Shown: positions 41,078-51,323, counted from the first letter of the stretch. The stretch: DNA of 64,000 nt from Candidatus Gracilibacteria bacterium GN02-872 (GCA_003260325.1 MOLU01000002.1:85536-149535), one strand, 5' to 3'. Notes: a model not told the origin generated them from the sequence alone. A program made the numbers and translations.

Positions 41078-41803
41078 TTATCCTCCAAAGATTCATCCCA
41101 AAACTGAACTTTCTCATTGAGAACTTGAAGCTCTAGCCAAGAATGGATTTAAATATTCTGAGAAACTTCCTACATTTCTTGTTTGGAAAAATATTTTTCA
41201 AACTCAAGAAAACTCACAAACCAATCATTCTCAGTTTTTTATTGAAGAAAAAAATCAACTTCAAGCATTTCTTACATTGTAATCTAAACTACTCTCAAAA
41301 GCTACAATATGAGCATTGTCAACGATAAATTTTTCATCTCATTTTAACTCATATTCAACTATTGCTCAGAAACTTGAAACCCAAAATTTTCCGTTTCAGC
41401 TGACACGGATCATAAAAAGTCATTCTCCTGAAAAAAATCATCTTAGTCACTCAAACTTTGTATTTGTTTCAACTTCTGAAGTACAAGCCAAAAATCATCC
41501 TCATTGAACTATCCAGTCCTTTCCTGGAGTTACTTCAAACATTTCTATATCTCAAACAGAGCGAGGAGCAAGGTAGATATCACTATTTTCTCTGTTTGCT
41601 ACGATTTCACTTACAAAAAAAGATTCTCAAGTTAAAAACATTCTTCAAAGAGAACTCAAAATTCCTCAGTTCATTTTTCCTTCAATTTGAATAGTTGGAT
41701 CCATTGAAACCATTGATCCAGGCTCTATTTTCATAGATTCTCAACTTTGTAATTTACAATGCAAACATGAATAACTTGGTTTTCAGATTATTTCATACTC
41801 CAT
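41078..41803 (-). CDS. AIM24/TIGR00266 family protein
   Basis: 241 residues, MEYEIIGKPSYSCLHCKLQS onward, with the repeated beta-rich segments VTPGKDWIVQGGGFLA, GLFMIRVSGNGK and YELKGDEKFIVDNAHIVAFE typical of the TIGR00266/AIM24 family. The biochemical role of the family is not established. The C-terminus is glycine-rich (SVLGGIFGG), with glycine mostly TGA. A single-gene unit with its own terminator. Confidence 0.85.
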
Positions 41804-41931
41804 AAAATTTGAATTAAAAAATATTATAAATCAATTTTACACATTTTTTTAACAAAATCAAAATTTAGTTTTTGACTTTTTTATTTTGAAAAATATAATT
41901 TTTTGCGAAAATATTTTTAACAAAAAAATTT

Positions 41932-42534
41932 ATGTTTATAGTTTTTGAATGAGTTGATGGAAGTGGAAAAGATACACAGCTTGATAAGACTTTTACTTAC
42001 TTAAGGAAAAAAGATAAAAATATTCAGATTTGGTCGACAAAAGAACCAACAAAAAATACAGAAAGTTGAAGAAAAATTTTAGAAAAATTATCTTGAGATG
42101 GCTTTAAAGATGGAAGGGAAGCTCTAGAATTATTTGTAAAAGATAGAGAAGAAGCAACCCCTTTTAGAAGAGAAATGATGAAAAGTTCTACTATTTTATC
42201 AAGTCGTTTTGATTACTCGACATTTGCTTACCAGTGAGCTCAGTGACTGACTTTTGATGAAATTTATGAGGCACACAATTACAAAAATATTTTGATTCCA
42301 GATTTGACTTTTATTTTTGATGTAAACTTAGAAAATATTGAGAAAAGAATTTCTGAAAGGTGAGCCAAAAAAGAATTTTTTGAAGAATTAGATTTTTTAA
42401 ACAAGGTAAGAAAACTTTATTTGGATTCAGCTGAAAAATTGAAATCTGAAAGAAATATTGTCATAATTGACGCAAACAGAAGCATAGAAGAAGTTTTTGA
42501 AGACGTAAAAACTGAACTTGATAAATATTTTTAA
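41932..42534 (+). CDS. tmk: Thymidylate kinase
   Basis: 200 residues. P-loop FEGVDGSGKDTQLDKT at the N-terminus (first Gly TGA), the DR-type segment SSRFDYSTFAYQGAQ, and the LID region. Converts dTMP to dTDP. First of a tight run with yraN and trmB (gaps 3 and 2 bases). The final catalytic RYF-style motif is a bit diverged, but the length fits. Confidence 0.9.
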
Positions 42535-42537
42535 AAA

Positions 42538-42900
42538 ATGGAAAAAACAACAAAACAAAAATGAGATAAATGAGAACTTATCGCGATAAAATACTTAAAA
42601 TCAAAAGATTTTGAAATAATTGATACAAATTTCAAATTTTGAAGATTTTGAGAAGTTGATATTATCGCGCAAAAAGATTGATTTACTTATTTTTTTGAAG
42701 TAAAATACAGAGAAAATGAAGCATTTTGACTTCCTGAAGATTCGATTACAAAAGCAAAATTGAAAAAATTTAGAAAAACGATTGAGTTTTATGTTTTACA
42801 AAACAATTTAGATTTTGAAAAAATATTTTTTGAAGTTATTACTATTTTAAAATGAAAAACTAGTTATAAATTAAAACATTATAAAAATTTAGAAATTTAA
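42538..42900 (+). CDS. yraN: YraN/UPF0102-family endonuclease-like protein
   Basis: 120 residues. It has GDKGELIAIKYLKSKDFEII, then FGRFGEVDIIAQKDGFTYFFEVKYRE, the E-x-D-[IL]-[IV]-A and E-V-K catalytic-type motifs of the UPF0102 family (PD-(D/E)XK fold). Its role is thought to be in DNA or recombination. It lies between tmk and trmB. Confidence 0.88.
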
Positions 42901-42902
42901 AA

Positions 42903-43631
42903 ATGACAAGAAAAAATACAAATCCATTTATGAAAAAATCAGAAAAATTTTGAATGGTTTTTGAAGAACAAATAACGGAAAAACGAAGAGAAAACAATCC
43001 TTACATTGATAAAGTTTTTCAGAGTAAAAATATTTTAACAAATGAAGAATTTATTTTTGAGCAAGCCTGAAATTGGCAAAATTATTTTTGAAATAAAAAT
43101 GAAATTGTTTTAGAAATCTGAACTTGACTTTGAAATTTTTTTTCTGGAGAAGTAGCTAAATTTCCAGAAAAAAACTTTATTTGACTGGAAATAAAATACA
43201 AAAGACTTTTTGTAACAGAACGAAAAACTCTGGAAAACTGATGAAAAAATTTTGTTTTGCTTAAAACTAAATGACAAAATATTGATAAATTTTTGTGAGA
43301 TGAAGAAATTTCTCTAACTTATGTGTTTTTTCCTGATCCTTGGTGAAACAAAGAAAGACAGAAAAAACATAGACTTTTTTCTGAAAAATTTATTTTGGAT
43401 TTGTATAAAAAAACAAAAAAATGATGAAAATTGATTTTTAAAACTGATCATAAAGAGTATTTTGATACAACTTTGGAATTATTTAAAAAAATTTGACTTT
43501 GGAAAATTATTCTGAAATCTTATGATTATGAATCCGAAACTGATAAATTTAATTCAAAAAATTTAACTGAATTTGAAGCTATTTTTAGAGAAGACAAAAT
43601 AAAAGTAAATTATGTAGAATTTGAAAAATAA
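42903..43631 (+). CDS. trmB: tRNA (guanine-N7)-methyltransferase
   Basis: 242 residues. SAM-binding LEIGTGLGNFFSGEVAKFP, and the diagnostic FPDPWGNKERQKKHRLFSEK near residue 143. Forms m7G46 in tRNA. Third gene of the tmk-yraN-trmB cluster, with a terminator after. Glycines in motif I are all TGA. Confidence 0.93.
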
Positions 43632-43656
43632 AAAGCTAGAAAAACTCTAGCTTTTA
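43631..43656. terminator. Bidirectional terminator
   Basis: AAAAGCTAGA pairs with TCTAGCTTTT around AAAAC, between convergent trmB and the DUF389 gene. Confidence 0.8.
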
Positions 43657-44679
43657 TATTTTGTAAAATTTTATTATATCAAAATCAATATCGACTTTTT
43701 TACCCAATTCTTGTTCAGCAACTCTTTTTAAATCTTGAAAAATATTTTCTAAATTGCTTTCTTCACTGATTTTCAGAACTATTTTTAAATGAATTTTTTC
43801 GTTTGAATTTTCGATTATTTTTATATTTTCTATTTCAAAATATTTTACTTTTTTTTCTAAATTCTTTGTTAAAAATTTTTCTGTTTCACTACTCAAATTT
43901 TTCTTTACTTTCATCGAATTTGAAGCCAAACTTAGAGGAACCAAAATCATTATCAAGCAAAATAAGAAAAAAATTATTCTTTTAAAGACTTTTCCTTGAA
44001 GCTTTTTTTCATGTGGAGTGAAACCATAAAGCCACAAAATTATTGTTGAAATCAAAATTACTCATAAGATATTTGAACCAAAAAGTAAAAGTGCTCAAAA
44101 AGCTGATTTATAGTTTAGATAAGCCATTTCTATTCAAATTACACAAAGTGGAGGATGGATAGAAACAGCAAAGATAAAACCAGAAAGACTTTGATAAGAT
44201 CTCTTGTATTTTATCCATAAAACTCAAAAAACTCAAGAAAAAACTGCGATAAAAAAATCTATTAGATTTGGAGTTGTTCTAGCAATTATTTCGTTTGTTT
44301 CTCAGCTTCAGATAAATTTTGTAAGTGAAAACGAAATTATTATAACTAAAAAAACTGAGTAAACTAAAACCAAAAGTGACTCTACAAAAACTTTTCCAAC
44401 TCATCTTGCGATTGAAAAAGATAATCAATTTATTGGACGAATAAGCGTAGAAATAATCATTCAGCCGATTACAACTACAGCAGAATCTTGAAATAATCAA
44501 AAAACTATGATTATTGTTGACAAACATATTTCTAAAAAATACAATTTGTCAAAAGCTATATTTTCAACTATTTCCTTTGCAGCTTCTTCTTTTTGCTCAG
44601 AAGTCAATTCTAGAAATTCTATTTTTTCAAATATTTCATTTACTTTTTCTTCACTTGAGATTTCTTTATTTTCAGTCAT
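43654..44679 (-). CDS. DUF389 membrane protein
   Basis: 341 residues. Cytoplasmic helical N-terminus, then about six membrane spans starting with VVVIGGMIISTLIRPINGLS, the DUF389 hallmark (G-M-I-I-S-P-[LI]-x-x-P-I). A C-terminal soluble alpha/beta part of ~120 residues follows (KNLEKKVKYFEIENIKIIEN). Membrane role unknown in the family. Divergent from gdhA, with a palindrome in the shared promoter region. Confidence 0.85.
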
Positions 44680-44738
44680 AATTTAAATATTTATTAACAA
44701 AAAAATTATAACATAAATTTTGCAAAAAATAAAAAAAT

Positions 44739-44772
44739 TTGCGTTTTTTAGTTTACTATATAAAATATAGTA
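44739..44772 (+). promoter_or_regulatory. gdhA promoter with overlapping TACTATA palindrome
   Basis: TTGCGT (44739-44744) and TAAAAT (44761-44766), 16-bp spacer. The perfect palindrome TACTATA-TAAAA-TATAGTA (44754-44772) covers the -10, so a bound dimer would block transcription. Confidence 0.6.
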
Positions 44773-44793
44773 AATATTTTTTAACTAAAATTT

Positions 44794-46041
44794 ATGTCAA
44801 ATCCTTTTTCGAATGCTCAAAAACAGATTTTGAAATCTTATGAGTCTGCAAATTTTTGAGAAAAATATAAAAACGAATTGCAACTTATCTTGGAACCAAA
44901 AAGAGTTTTGGAAGTAAATATTTCTATAAAAATGGATAATTGAGAAATAAAAACTTTCAAGGCTTATAGAAGCCAACACAATGATGCAAGATGAGTTTTT
45001 AAATGATGAATTAGATTTCATCCAAATGTAAATATTGATGAAGTAAAGGCTCTCTCAATTTGGATGACTATAAAATGCTCAGTTGTAGATTTACCTTTAG
45101 GATGAGGAAAGTGATGAATAATCGTTGATCCAAAAGATTTATCAAAAAATGAGATAGAGAGACTTTCTAGAGCTTATGTTAGAGCAATTTATAAAAATAT
45201 CTGACCTTTAGTTGATGTTCCAGCTCCAGATGTAAATACAAATGCCGAAATAATGGCCTATATGACAGATGAATATTCAAAACTTGCATGAGTCTATACT
45301 CCTGGAAGCTTTACTTGAAAACCTTTAACTGTTTGAGGCTCAAAATGAAGAGAAAAAGCAACTTGAAAATGATGACTTTTTGCTTTACTTAAGATGCTGG
45401 AATTACAAAATGATTCTATTAAAGATAAAAAAATAATTGTTGAGTGAGCTGGAAATGTTTGAGGGACATTTATAGAATTGCTAAAAGATTTGTGAGTAAA
45501 ATTAATTTGAGTTTCTGACTCAAAGTGAGCTATTTATAATGAAAATTGACTAGAAATTGATGAAATTATTTCTCTGAAAAAAAATAAAAAGTCTGTCATT
45601 GATTACAAAAATGCATCAATTTTGTCAAATGATGAATTACTTGAAAAAGAGTGTGATATCCTTGTTCCAGCAGCGTTAGAAAATCGCTTGACTCAAGAAA
45701 ATGCTTCAAATTTGAAAACAAAACTTATTTTAGAGCTTGCTAACTGACCAACTACACCAGAAGCTGACGAAATTTTAGAAAAAAGAAATATTCCAGTTAT
45801 TCCTGATATTTTAGCGAATGCTTGATGAGTTATGGTTTCTTATTTTGAGCAAGTTCAAAATAATACAAATTTTTATTGGGAAGAAAATGAAATAGAACAA
45901 AAACTAAAAATAAAAATGGAAAAAGCAACAAAAGATGTTTTTGAGATTTCAAAAGAATTAAAAGTTAGCTATAGAAAAGGAGCTTATGCCATTTCTCTAA
46001 AAAGAATTTTTGATGCAATGAAAGCTAGAAATTATAATTAG
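44794..46041 (+). CDS. gdhA: Glutamate dehydrogenase (Glu/Leu/Phe/Val family)
   Basis: 415 residues. Substrate-binding KGGIRFHPNVNIDEVKALS, catalytic LPLGGGKGGIIVDPK, PAPDVNTN and TGKPLTVGGSKGREKATGKG, and the Rossmann segment VEGAGNVGGT. Interconverts glutamate and 2-oxoglutarate. Cofactor choice cannot be read safely. No SD before ATG. Regulated by the palindrome over its -10 if that site is real. Confidence 0.95.
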
Positions 46042-46085
46042 AAAAGGTATAATTAATTAGTCAAGTTTATTTTTCCACATTTTAT

Positions 46086-46113
46086 TTGATTTTCTAAAGT
46101 TAAAGATTATAAT
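46086..46113 (+). promoter_or_regulatory. Promoter of lipoprotein copy 3
   Basis: TTGATT (46086-46091) and TATAAT (46108-46113), 16-bp spacer. Confidence 0.65.
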
Positions 46114-46148
46114 TCTCGCACACAATTTATTTATTTATCAAGAAATAT

Positions 46149-46847
46149 ATGAAAAAATATTTAATTTTAGCTTTAGTTTCAACTTTAGCTTTGACAAGTT
46201 GTGGACAAAAAGAAGAGAAAAAAACTGACACAACAACTTGAACAAAAACTGAAACAAACACTACAGTAAAAACTGGAACTACTGAAACTCCAAAAATTTC
46301 AACTAGTTCAACTGATACTACAACAGCTACTTGATCTGCTGATGCTACTGCAAAAACTTCAACAACTGCAACTACAGGTATAACTGAAGAAAATGGTGTT
46401 TCCATTTTTAAAAATACTGAAAAATGATATGAAATTTCTTTTAAAAAAGCTGATGGGTTAGATGGACAAGTTGGATTTCAAAACACAGAAATATTTATAG
46501 CTGATATGAAAAAATGAAACTCTGTTTCAGTTTTGAGTGAAGATTATTCTAGAGCTCCTGGGATTGTTGATGCAGAAAAATATTTTGAAGAATCAGTTAA
46601 AAACTTAAAAGCAGCACTAAAAGAACAATGAATTAGTGAAATCAAAAGAGAAGATGTTACTATAAATTGAACAAAATGAATAAAAGCTACTTATTCTATG
46701 AGTACACAAGGAAGTAAATTAAATTTTGAACAATACTTTTTTGATAATGGTAAAAAACAAGCATTTATCGTTACAAAAACTGTTGTTTGAGATAATGATG
46801 ATGCAAGATTGACTTCTGTAGTTAACTCTTTCAAATTTATAAAATAA
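46149..46847 (+). CDS. Lipoprotein, family copy 3
   Basis: 232 residues. MKKYLILALVSTLALTSCGQ lipobox, a long Thr-rich linker (about 55 residues) and the shared domain (EKGYEISFKKADGLDGQVGF... ending VVNSFKFIK). It is the unlinked paralogue of the pair at 29506 and 30293. The Thr-rich linker suggests it spans the wall. Native codon use. Confidence 0.75.
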
Positions 46848-46851
46848 TTTT

Positions 46852-46873
46852 AAAAGTGATAAAAATCACTTTT
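46852..46873 (+). terminator. Terminator after lipoprotein copy 3
   Basis: AAAAGTGAT and ATCACTTTT arms with AAA loop, then T run. Confidence 0.8.
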
Positions 46874-46887
46874 TTTTTGATAAAAAT

Positions 46888-46929
46888 TTGATTTTAGAAA
46901 AATATTTATTATAATGAGAATTGTTATCA
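46888..46929 (+). promoter_or_regulatory. dps promoter with Fur-like box
   Basis: TTGATT (46888-46893) and TATAAT (46910-46915), 16-bp spacer. TGAGAAT-T-GTTATCA (46915-46929) follows at once, a 7-1-7 match to the Fur consensus TGATAAT-N-ATTATCA. Fur/PerR control of dps by iron or peroxide is known in many bacteria. Confidence 0.65.
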
Positions 46930-46952
46930 TTTTATTTTTTAATTATAAAAAT

Positions 46953-47420
46953 ATGAAAGATTTTAATATTTGACTAAAGGATACAACAAAAGTAGTTTCT
47001 TTGTTACAAATTATTCTTGCTTCTGAAAATGTTGCAAATCTTAAAAACAGAAAATACCATCGGAATGTAGAATCAAAAAGATTTAGAGAACTACACTCAT
47101 ACTTTGAAGAACTTTACACTGCTTCTTTTGAGAGAATTGATGAAATAGCTGAGAGAATCAGAGCACTTTGAAGCTATACAAAAGGTACTTTTAAAGAATA
47201 CTTAGGGTTGTCAGTTGTAAAAGATGATGAAAAAGAGCAAATAGATGCATCAGAGATGATAAAATCACTAGCAAATGATAAAATTGCTATTTTGAAATTA
47301 CTTAGAGAATGAATTGTTGAGGCTGAAAAAATAAATGATGTTTGAACTGAAGATTTCTTGACAGGACTTGTTTGAGATTATGAAAAAGATCTTTGGATGC
47401 TCAGAAGTATGGCTGATTAA
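46953..47420 (+). CDS. dps: Dps/ferritin-like stress protein
   Basis: 155 residues. The second helix reads YHRNVESKRFRELHSYFEELYTASFERIDEIAERIRALG, the Dps di-iron/DNA-protection pattern, but the usual HW before N is HR. Typical use: stores iron and shields DNA from peroxide. The Fur-like box in its promoter supports it. Confidence 0.85.
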
Positions 47421-47431
47421 AAAGGGATTAA

Positions 47432-47459
47432 AAAAAGTAAGTTTTTAAACTTACTTTTT
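47432..47459. terminator. Bidirectional terminator
   Basis: AAAAAGTAAGTTT pairs with AAACTTACTTTTT, between dps and the convergent ppa. Confidence 0.8.
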
Positions 47460-47988
47460 ATTTTCAAAATTTTTTCTTGTAATCTTCATGACATTTTTTT
47501 AAAATAGCTTGAGCAGTTGCTTTGTCGTCCCAACCATTTAAATCTATTTTTTTTCAGTGTAAGTCTTTGTAGTGAAGCATATAGTACTCTATATCTTCAA
47601 GTTCTTTTTTGTTTACATCCGCGATATCATTTATATCAGAATAATATTTATCATCAGCTACAGCCAAGATTTTATAATCATCTTCTCCAGAATCAACCAT
47701 TTTTAAACCTCAAACAACTCTCAAAGGTACAACTACTCAAGGAGCAATTGGATAAGAGCAAAGGATTATTACATCAAGAGGATCATTATCTCATTCATTC
47801 CAAGTTTGAGGCAAATCTCAATAATTGAAACTATAATCAATTGGAGTTTTTCCAACTCTATCAACCCATAAAGCTCCAGTTTTATGATCAAATTCGTATT
47901 TTACTCTACTTCCTTTTGGTATTTCTAAAATTGCATTTATTTCAGAAAAATCTTCATTTCCAAGTGGAATATCGTGGTACAAGTTCAT
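47458..47988 (-). CDS. ppa: Inorganic pyrophosphatase
   Basis: 176 residues. Begins MNLYHDIPLG, with EIPKGSRVKYEFDHKTG, YGDLPQTWNEGDNDPLDVII and the metal-binding DxDxxD-type residues of family I pyrophosphatase. Splits PPi, pulling biosynthesis forward. Stand-alone gene with terminator. Confidence 0.94.
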
Positions 47989-48051
47989 AATTTAAAAATT
48001 AGAAAATAAATACACTAAATTTATATTCAAAAAATATTTTTTTTCAAGTTT

Positions 48052-49035
48052 TTATTCAAAACTCAAACTTAAATGGCTTTCTGTAAAGATTTCTTTTTTT
48101 ATTCATTCTAAAAATATTCTTAAATCTTTTCATTTTAAAATTATTTTGTAGTGAAATTGATTAAACTTTTTAAAAGCATTTTCGGTTGAAATAATTTCTA
48201 TTTTTCAATCAAAGTTTAAATTGTCAAGTTTTGCTTTCAAATTTTTTATATAATTTAATGCTTTTGTCTTTTCAGCATTTCTGTACTCTAAAATCGCATA
48301 TTCTATAAATGGAGGATAATTGAAAAGTTTTCTTTCTTTTAAAGTTTTTATAAAAAAATTTTTGTAGTTATCTTCCAAAATCATCTTTATAGTCGGATTT
48401 TCAGGAATAAAGCTTTGAAGAACAAAAGTTGTTTCTTCTCATCTTCTAGCTCATCTTCAAATAAGTTGTTTTATGTTTATAAATAACTTTTCTTCAGAAT
48501 TATATTTCGCTATTTGTAGCTCTTGCTCGACTAAAATCACTCAAATCAATCAAACTGAGCTAAAATCAAATCAAGTTGTAATCATTTTTGTTCAGATTAT
48601 GATGTCAGCATCATTAAGCCAAACTAAAGAATTTTCTTTTTCAGTTTTATTTCTAACAGATTGCATATCAAACCTAAAAATTCTTTTTTCTGGAAAAATA
48701 TTTTTTAGAGATTTTTCGATTTGTTCGGTTCAAACTCATATTTTTAATAAATTTTTTGAGTTACAATTGTCACAATTATTCTTCAAATCCTCACTATAAC
48801 CACAAATATGACAAATCATTTTTTCAGAATGTATATTTAATGAAGAATCACAGTTTTTGCATTTAAAAATTTTTTTACAGTTTTCGCAAATCAAGCTTGA
48901 ATATTCTCATTTTTTATTTATGTAAATAATTATTTTCTTTTTTAGCTCTAAATTTTTTTTGATTTCTTTTAAAAGTGTATTTGAAAGATATTTATTTTGT
49001 TTGCTAAAATCCTGAGATAAGTTGACTATAATCAT
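48052..49035 (-). CDS. PriA-like protein lacking the helicase N-half
   Basis: 327 residues matching the C-terminal half of PriA only. Zinc-binding Cys pairs (CENCKKIFKCKNC, CHICGYSEDLKNNCDNC), helicase motif VGTEQIEKSLKNIFPEKRI, DADIIIGTKMITTGFDF (motif V) and RGARRGEETTFVLQ (motif VI). No DNA-binding N-domain or Walker A helicase core is encoded upstream. It has its own promoter region, so it is expressed as a half-protein or needs a partner. Confidence 0.75.
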
Positions 49036-49095
49036 AAAAATCTTTATTTATAATAATTAAATTTTACAAAAAAATAAAAAAAGTCAAAAAAAAAT

Positions 49096-49124
49096 TTGCA
49101 TTTTTTATAAAAATGTATTAAAAT
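49096..49124 (+). promoter_or_regulatory. Promoter of the hairpin RNA
   Basis: TTGCAT (49096-49101) and TAAAAT (49119-49124), 17-bp spacer. Start of transcription is expected at about 49131, the foot of the hairpin. Confidence 0.6.
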
Positions 49125-49130
49125 ATATTT

Positions 49131-49192
49131 AGATGTAGAGACGGCACCGGAGTTTTCTCCTTTCACTCTGGGTTGTCCTACATCTATTTTTT
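49131..49192 (+). ncRNA. Compact hairpin small RNA with anti-SD-like loop
   Basis: A stem of about 19 bp with two single-A bulges (GATGTAG, GACGGC, CCGGAG paired with CTCTGG, GTTGTC, CTACATC, 49132-49184), followed by T7. The 13-base loop TTTTCTCCTTTCA contains CTCCTTT, complementary to the AAAGGAG SD of the cassette genes. It is far richer in GC than its surroundings. Promoter, foot and terminator define a free ~60-nt RNA. No Rfam family was recognised. Confidence 0.6.
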
Positions 49193-49246
49193 TGTTTTTA
49201 ATTTTAAAAAGTGTTATAATTATAAAAATATTTTTTAATAAAAAAA

Positions 49247-50008
49247 ATGTTAGATTTGATTTTAGAAAACAGAAAACTTAAAAAACAGCTAGAAATAGCA
49301 GAAAAATGGATAAAAAGAGAAGTTTTATCAAATATTAAAAATATAAATATTGAAAGAATTTCTTGAGAATCAATTGACCAAAAAGAAAATTTTTTTTCTG
49401 AAAATATTGAAGAATTGGTTTATAATCAAGTTTCTGATTTTTTTTGAGAAGAAAGATTTATTTATTTTTCAAAAGATATTCTTGAAAATATTGTTTCTTC
49501 AGAGCTTTTATTTTCTTTTTTGAGAAAAAATAAACAAGTTGATTGACTAGCTATGCTTATTTCTTACCAAAAAATATTTGATTTATTGATTGAAGAACAG
49601 ATCACAAAGCCATTTAGGAAATATTTTAATTCAAAAAATCTTACTTTTTCTCTAGAAAATGATTTAATTGAAAAAAACCTTTATAATGTACTTTTTAATT
49701 GACATATTTTGTGATTTTCTAGGTTTTTTGCTCTTTTGAAAAATATTTCTGAAGATAAAGTCAAATTTCCTTATTCAAAGGCTTTTCTTGAGTTTTTAGA
49801 AAAATATTCTTATATAAAAAATATTTTGCTTGATGATGAATTCATTGATTTATATGGGAAAATAGTTGATTTAGAGGTTTTTTGAGCAAAAAGACATATT
49901 TGAAAAGTAAGTTTTGATGATATTTTTTTGACGAGAAAATATTTCTTTTGAGATTTTGTAGATAAAAATTGTTTTTTCTACAAACTTAGTTTTATTTATG
50001 AAATCTAG
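49247..50008 (+). CDS. Hypothetical protein, 253 residues
   Basis: MLDLILENRKLKKQLEIAEK onward, soluble helical protein without signal or membrane spans. Native TGA glycine. It follows the hairpin RNA by 55 bases with its own TATAAT-like element (near 49213). No recognised family. Confidence 0.55.
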
Positions 50009-50025
50009 CAAAGGCTAGATTTTTT
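50001..50025 (+). terminator. Terminator after the 49247 gene
   Basis: AAATCTAGC pairs with GCTAGATTT, T run after; overlaps the stop codon. Confidence 0.75.
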
Positions 50026-50088
50026 GTTCTTGAAAATTTAAGTTTTTTTTTTATAATTTAGAAAAATATTTTTTAAAGTTTAAATTTT

Positions 50089-50763
50089 ATGTTGTATATC
50101 GTCTCTACTCCAATTTGAAATCTGGAAGACATCACGTTTCGAGCAATAAATACACTAAAAGAAGTTGATTTGATTGCATGTGAAGACACTAGAACTAGCT
50201 CGGTTTTATTGAATCATTATCAAATTAAAAAGCCACTTTTATCTTTCCATAGCTTTTCTTGAGTTACAAAAATAGATAAAATTATGGAAGCACTAAAATC
50301 AGGAAAAAAAGTTGCTTTGATTTCTGACGCTTGAACTCCGTGAATTTCGGATCCTTGATTTGTTTTGATAAAAGAGGCAATTCTTGAAAATATAGAAGTT
50401 ATTCCTATTCCTTGAGTAACAGCTTTTACAACGGCCCTTATGGCTTCTGGAATGCAAATGAATCATTTTTTGTATTTGTGATTTTTACCTTTAAAAAAGG
50501 GAAGACAGACTCTTTTGAATTTACTTGTAGAAAGGAAAAATAGTAAACTTTCAGAAACTATGATTATTTACGAAAGTGTGCATAGAATAGAAAAGACTTT
50601 GAAAGAATTATGAAATTATTTTTGAGAAAATCATAAAATTGTTGTTGCAAGAGAATTAACAAAAAAATTTGAAGAATTTATTAGATGAGAAATATTTGAA
50701 GTAATAGCTTATTTCAAGGAAAATCCTTCAAAAGTGAAATGAGAATTTGTTATTTTATTTTAA
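50089..50763 (+). CDS. rsmI: 16S rRNA (cytidine1402-2'-O)-methyltransferase
   Basis: 224 residues. Starts [20 protein letters not shown], with [29 protein letters not shown] and [14 protein letters not shown]. Tetrapyrrole-methylase fold with these motifs is RsmI. It methylates C1402 in the ribosomal P site. Multiple TGA glycines in PGISDPG. Confidence 0.94.
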
Positions 50764-50768
50764 AAAGT

Positions 50769-51041
50769 ATGAAACTTCATTTGAGTGAACAAAAAAAGAT
50801 TTTGTTTATAAAAACTTCAGTTTGGAACTCTATAAAAAATATTTTTCAAGTAAAAAAAGATTTAGATATTTCAAAATATCTAATTTCTATAAAAATTCTT
50901 GAAAATAAAGTGATTATCAGGACTAATAAACCAATATTTAATTCTGAAGCTATTTTACTTGAAGATGATATAAAATGAGAAATAAATCAAAAACTGAAAA
51001 AAGCTGAAATCGATTTTGAATTTGATCTTATTTATAAATAA
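50769..51041 (+). CDS. Small DciA/DUF721-like protein (tentative)
   Basis: 90 residues, MKLHLSEQKKILFIKTSVWN onward. A beta-rich part (YLISIKILENKVIIRTNKP) followed by a helix resembles the DUF721/DciA domain that links DnaB helicase to other proteins, but the match is weak. It follows rsmI by 5 bases. Confidence 0.4.
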
Positions 51042-51063
51042 AAGCCTCAAAAAAGAGACTTTT
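51040..51063. terminator. Terminator between convergent genes
   Basis: AAAAGCCTC pairs with GAGACTTTT, one mismatch, around AAAAAA. Confidence 0.5.
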
Positions 51064-51235
51064 AAATAATATTTGCTTCTATTAAACTTGTTTTTATATG
51101 ACTTATAGTTTGTTCGTGTTTTGATAGAAATCAAATCAAAATTATTATCAAAGATATGATTAATATGACCAAAGTTCCATTTTTTACTTTTTGGTCCAGG
51201 AAATAATAATAGTTTTTTACAAAATTTTTCAACAT
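51062..51235 (-). CDS. Small single-span membrane protein
   Basis: 57 residues, MLKNFVKNYYYFLDQKVKNG, then a span VILIISLIIILIGFL and a polar tail. AAGGGAG precedes the ATG, an SD-like site. One TGA glycine in the span marks it as native. Unknown function. Confidence 0.55.
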
Positions 51236-51323
51236 TTTCTCCCTTTTTAGGTAAATAAAATTATTTATAATATTAAACCATAAAGTTAAGAAAAAAGCAA
51301 GAAAATTCTAATTTTTTTTACAA

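Noticed and set aside
49131..49192. Interpretation as a plain terminator, riboswitch or SRP RNA
   Set aside because: No gene ends immediately before it, no SRP domain (GGAAG/GCAGCC) or known aptamer core is visible, and a promoter starts at its foot, so a free small RNA fits better.
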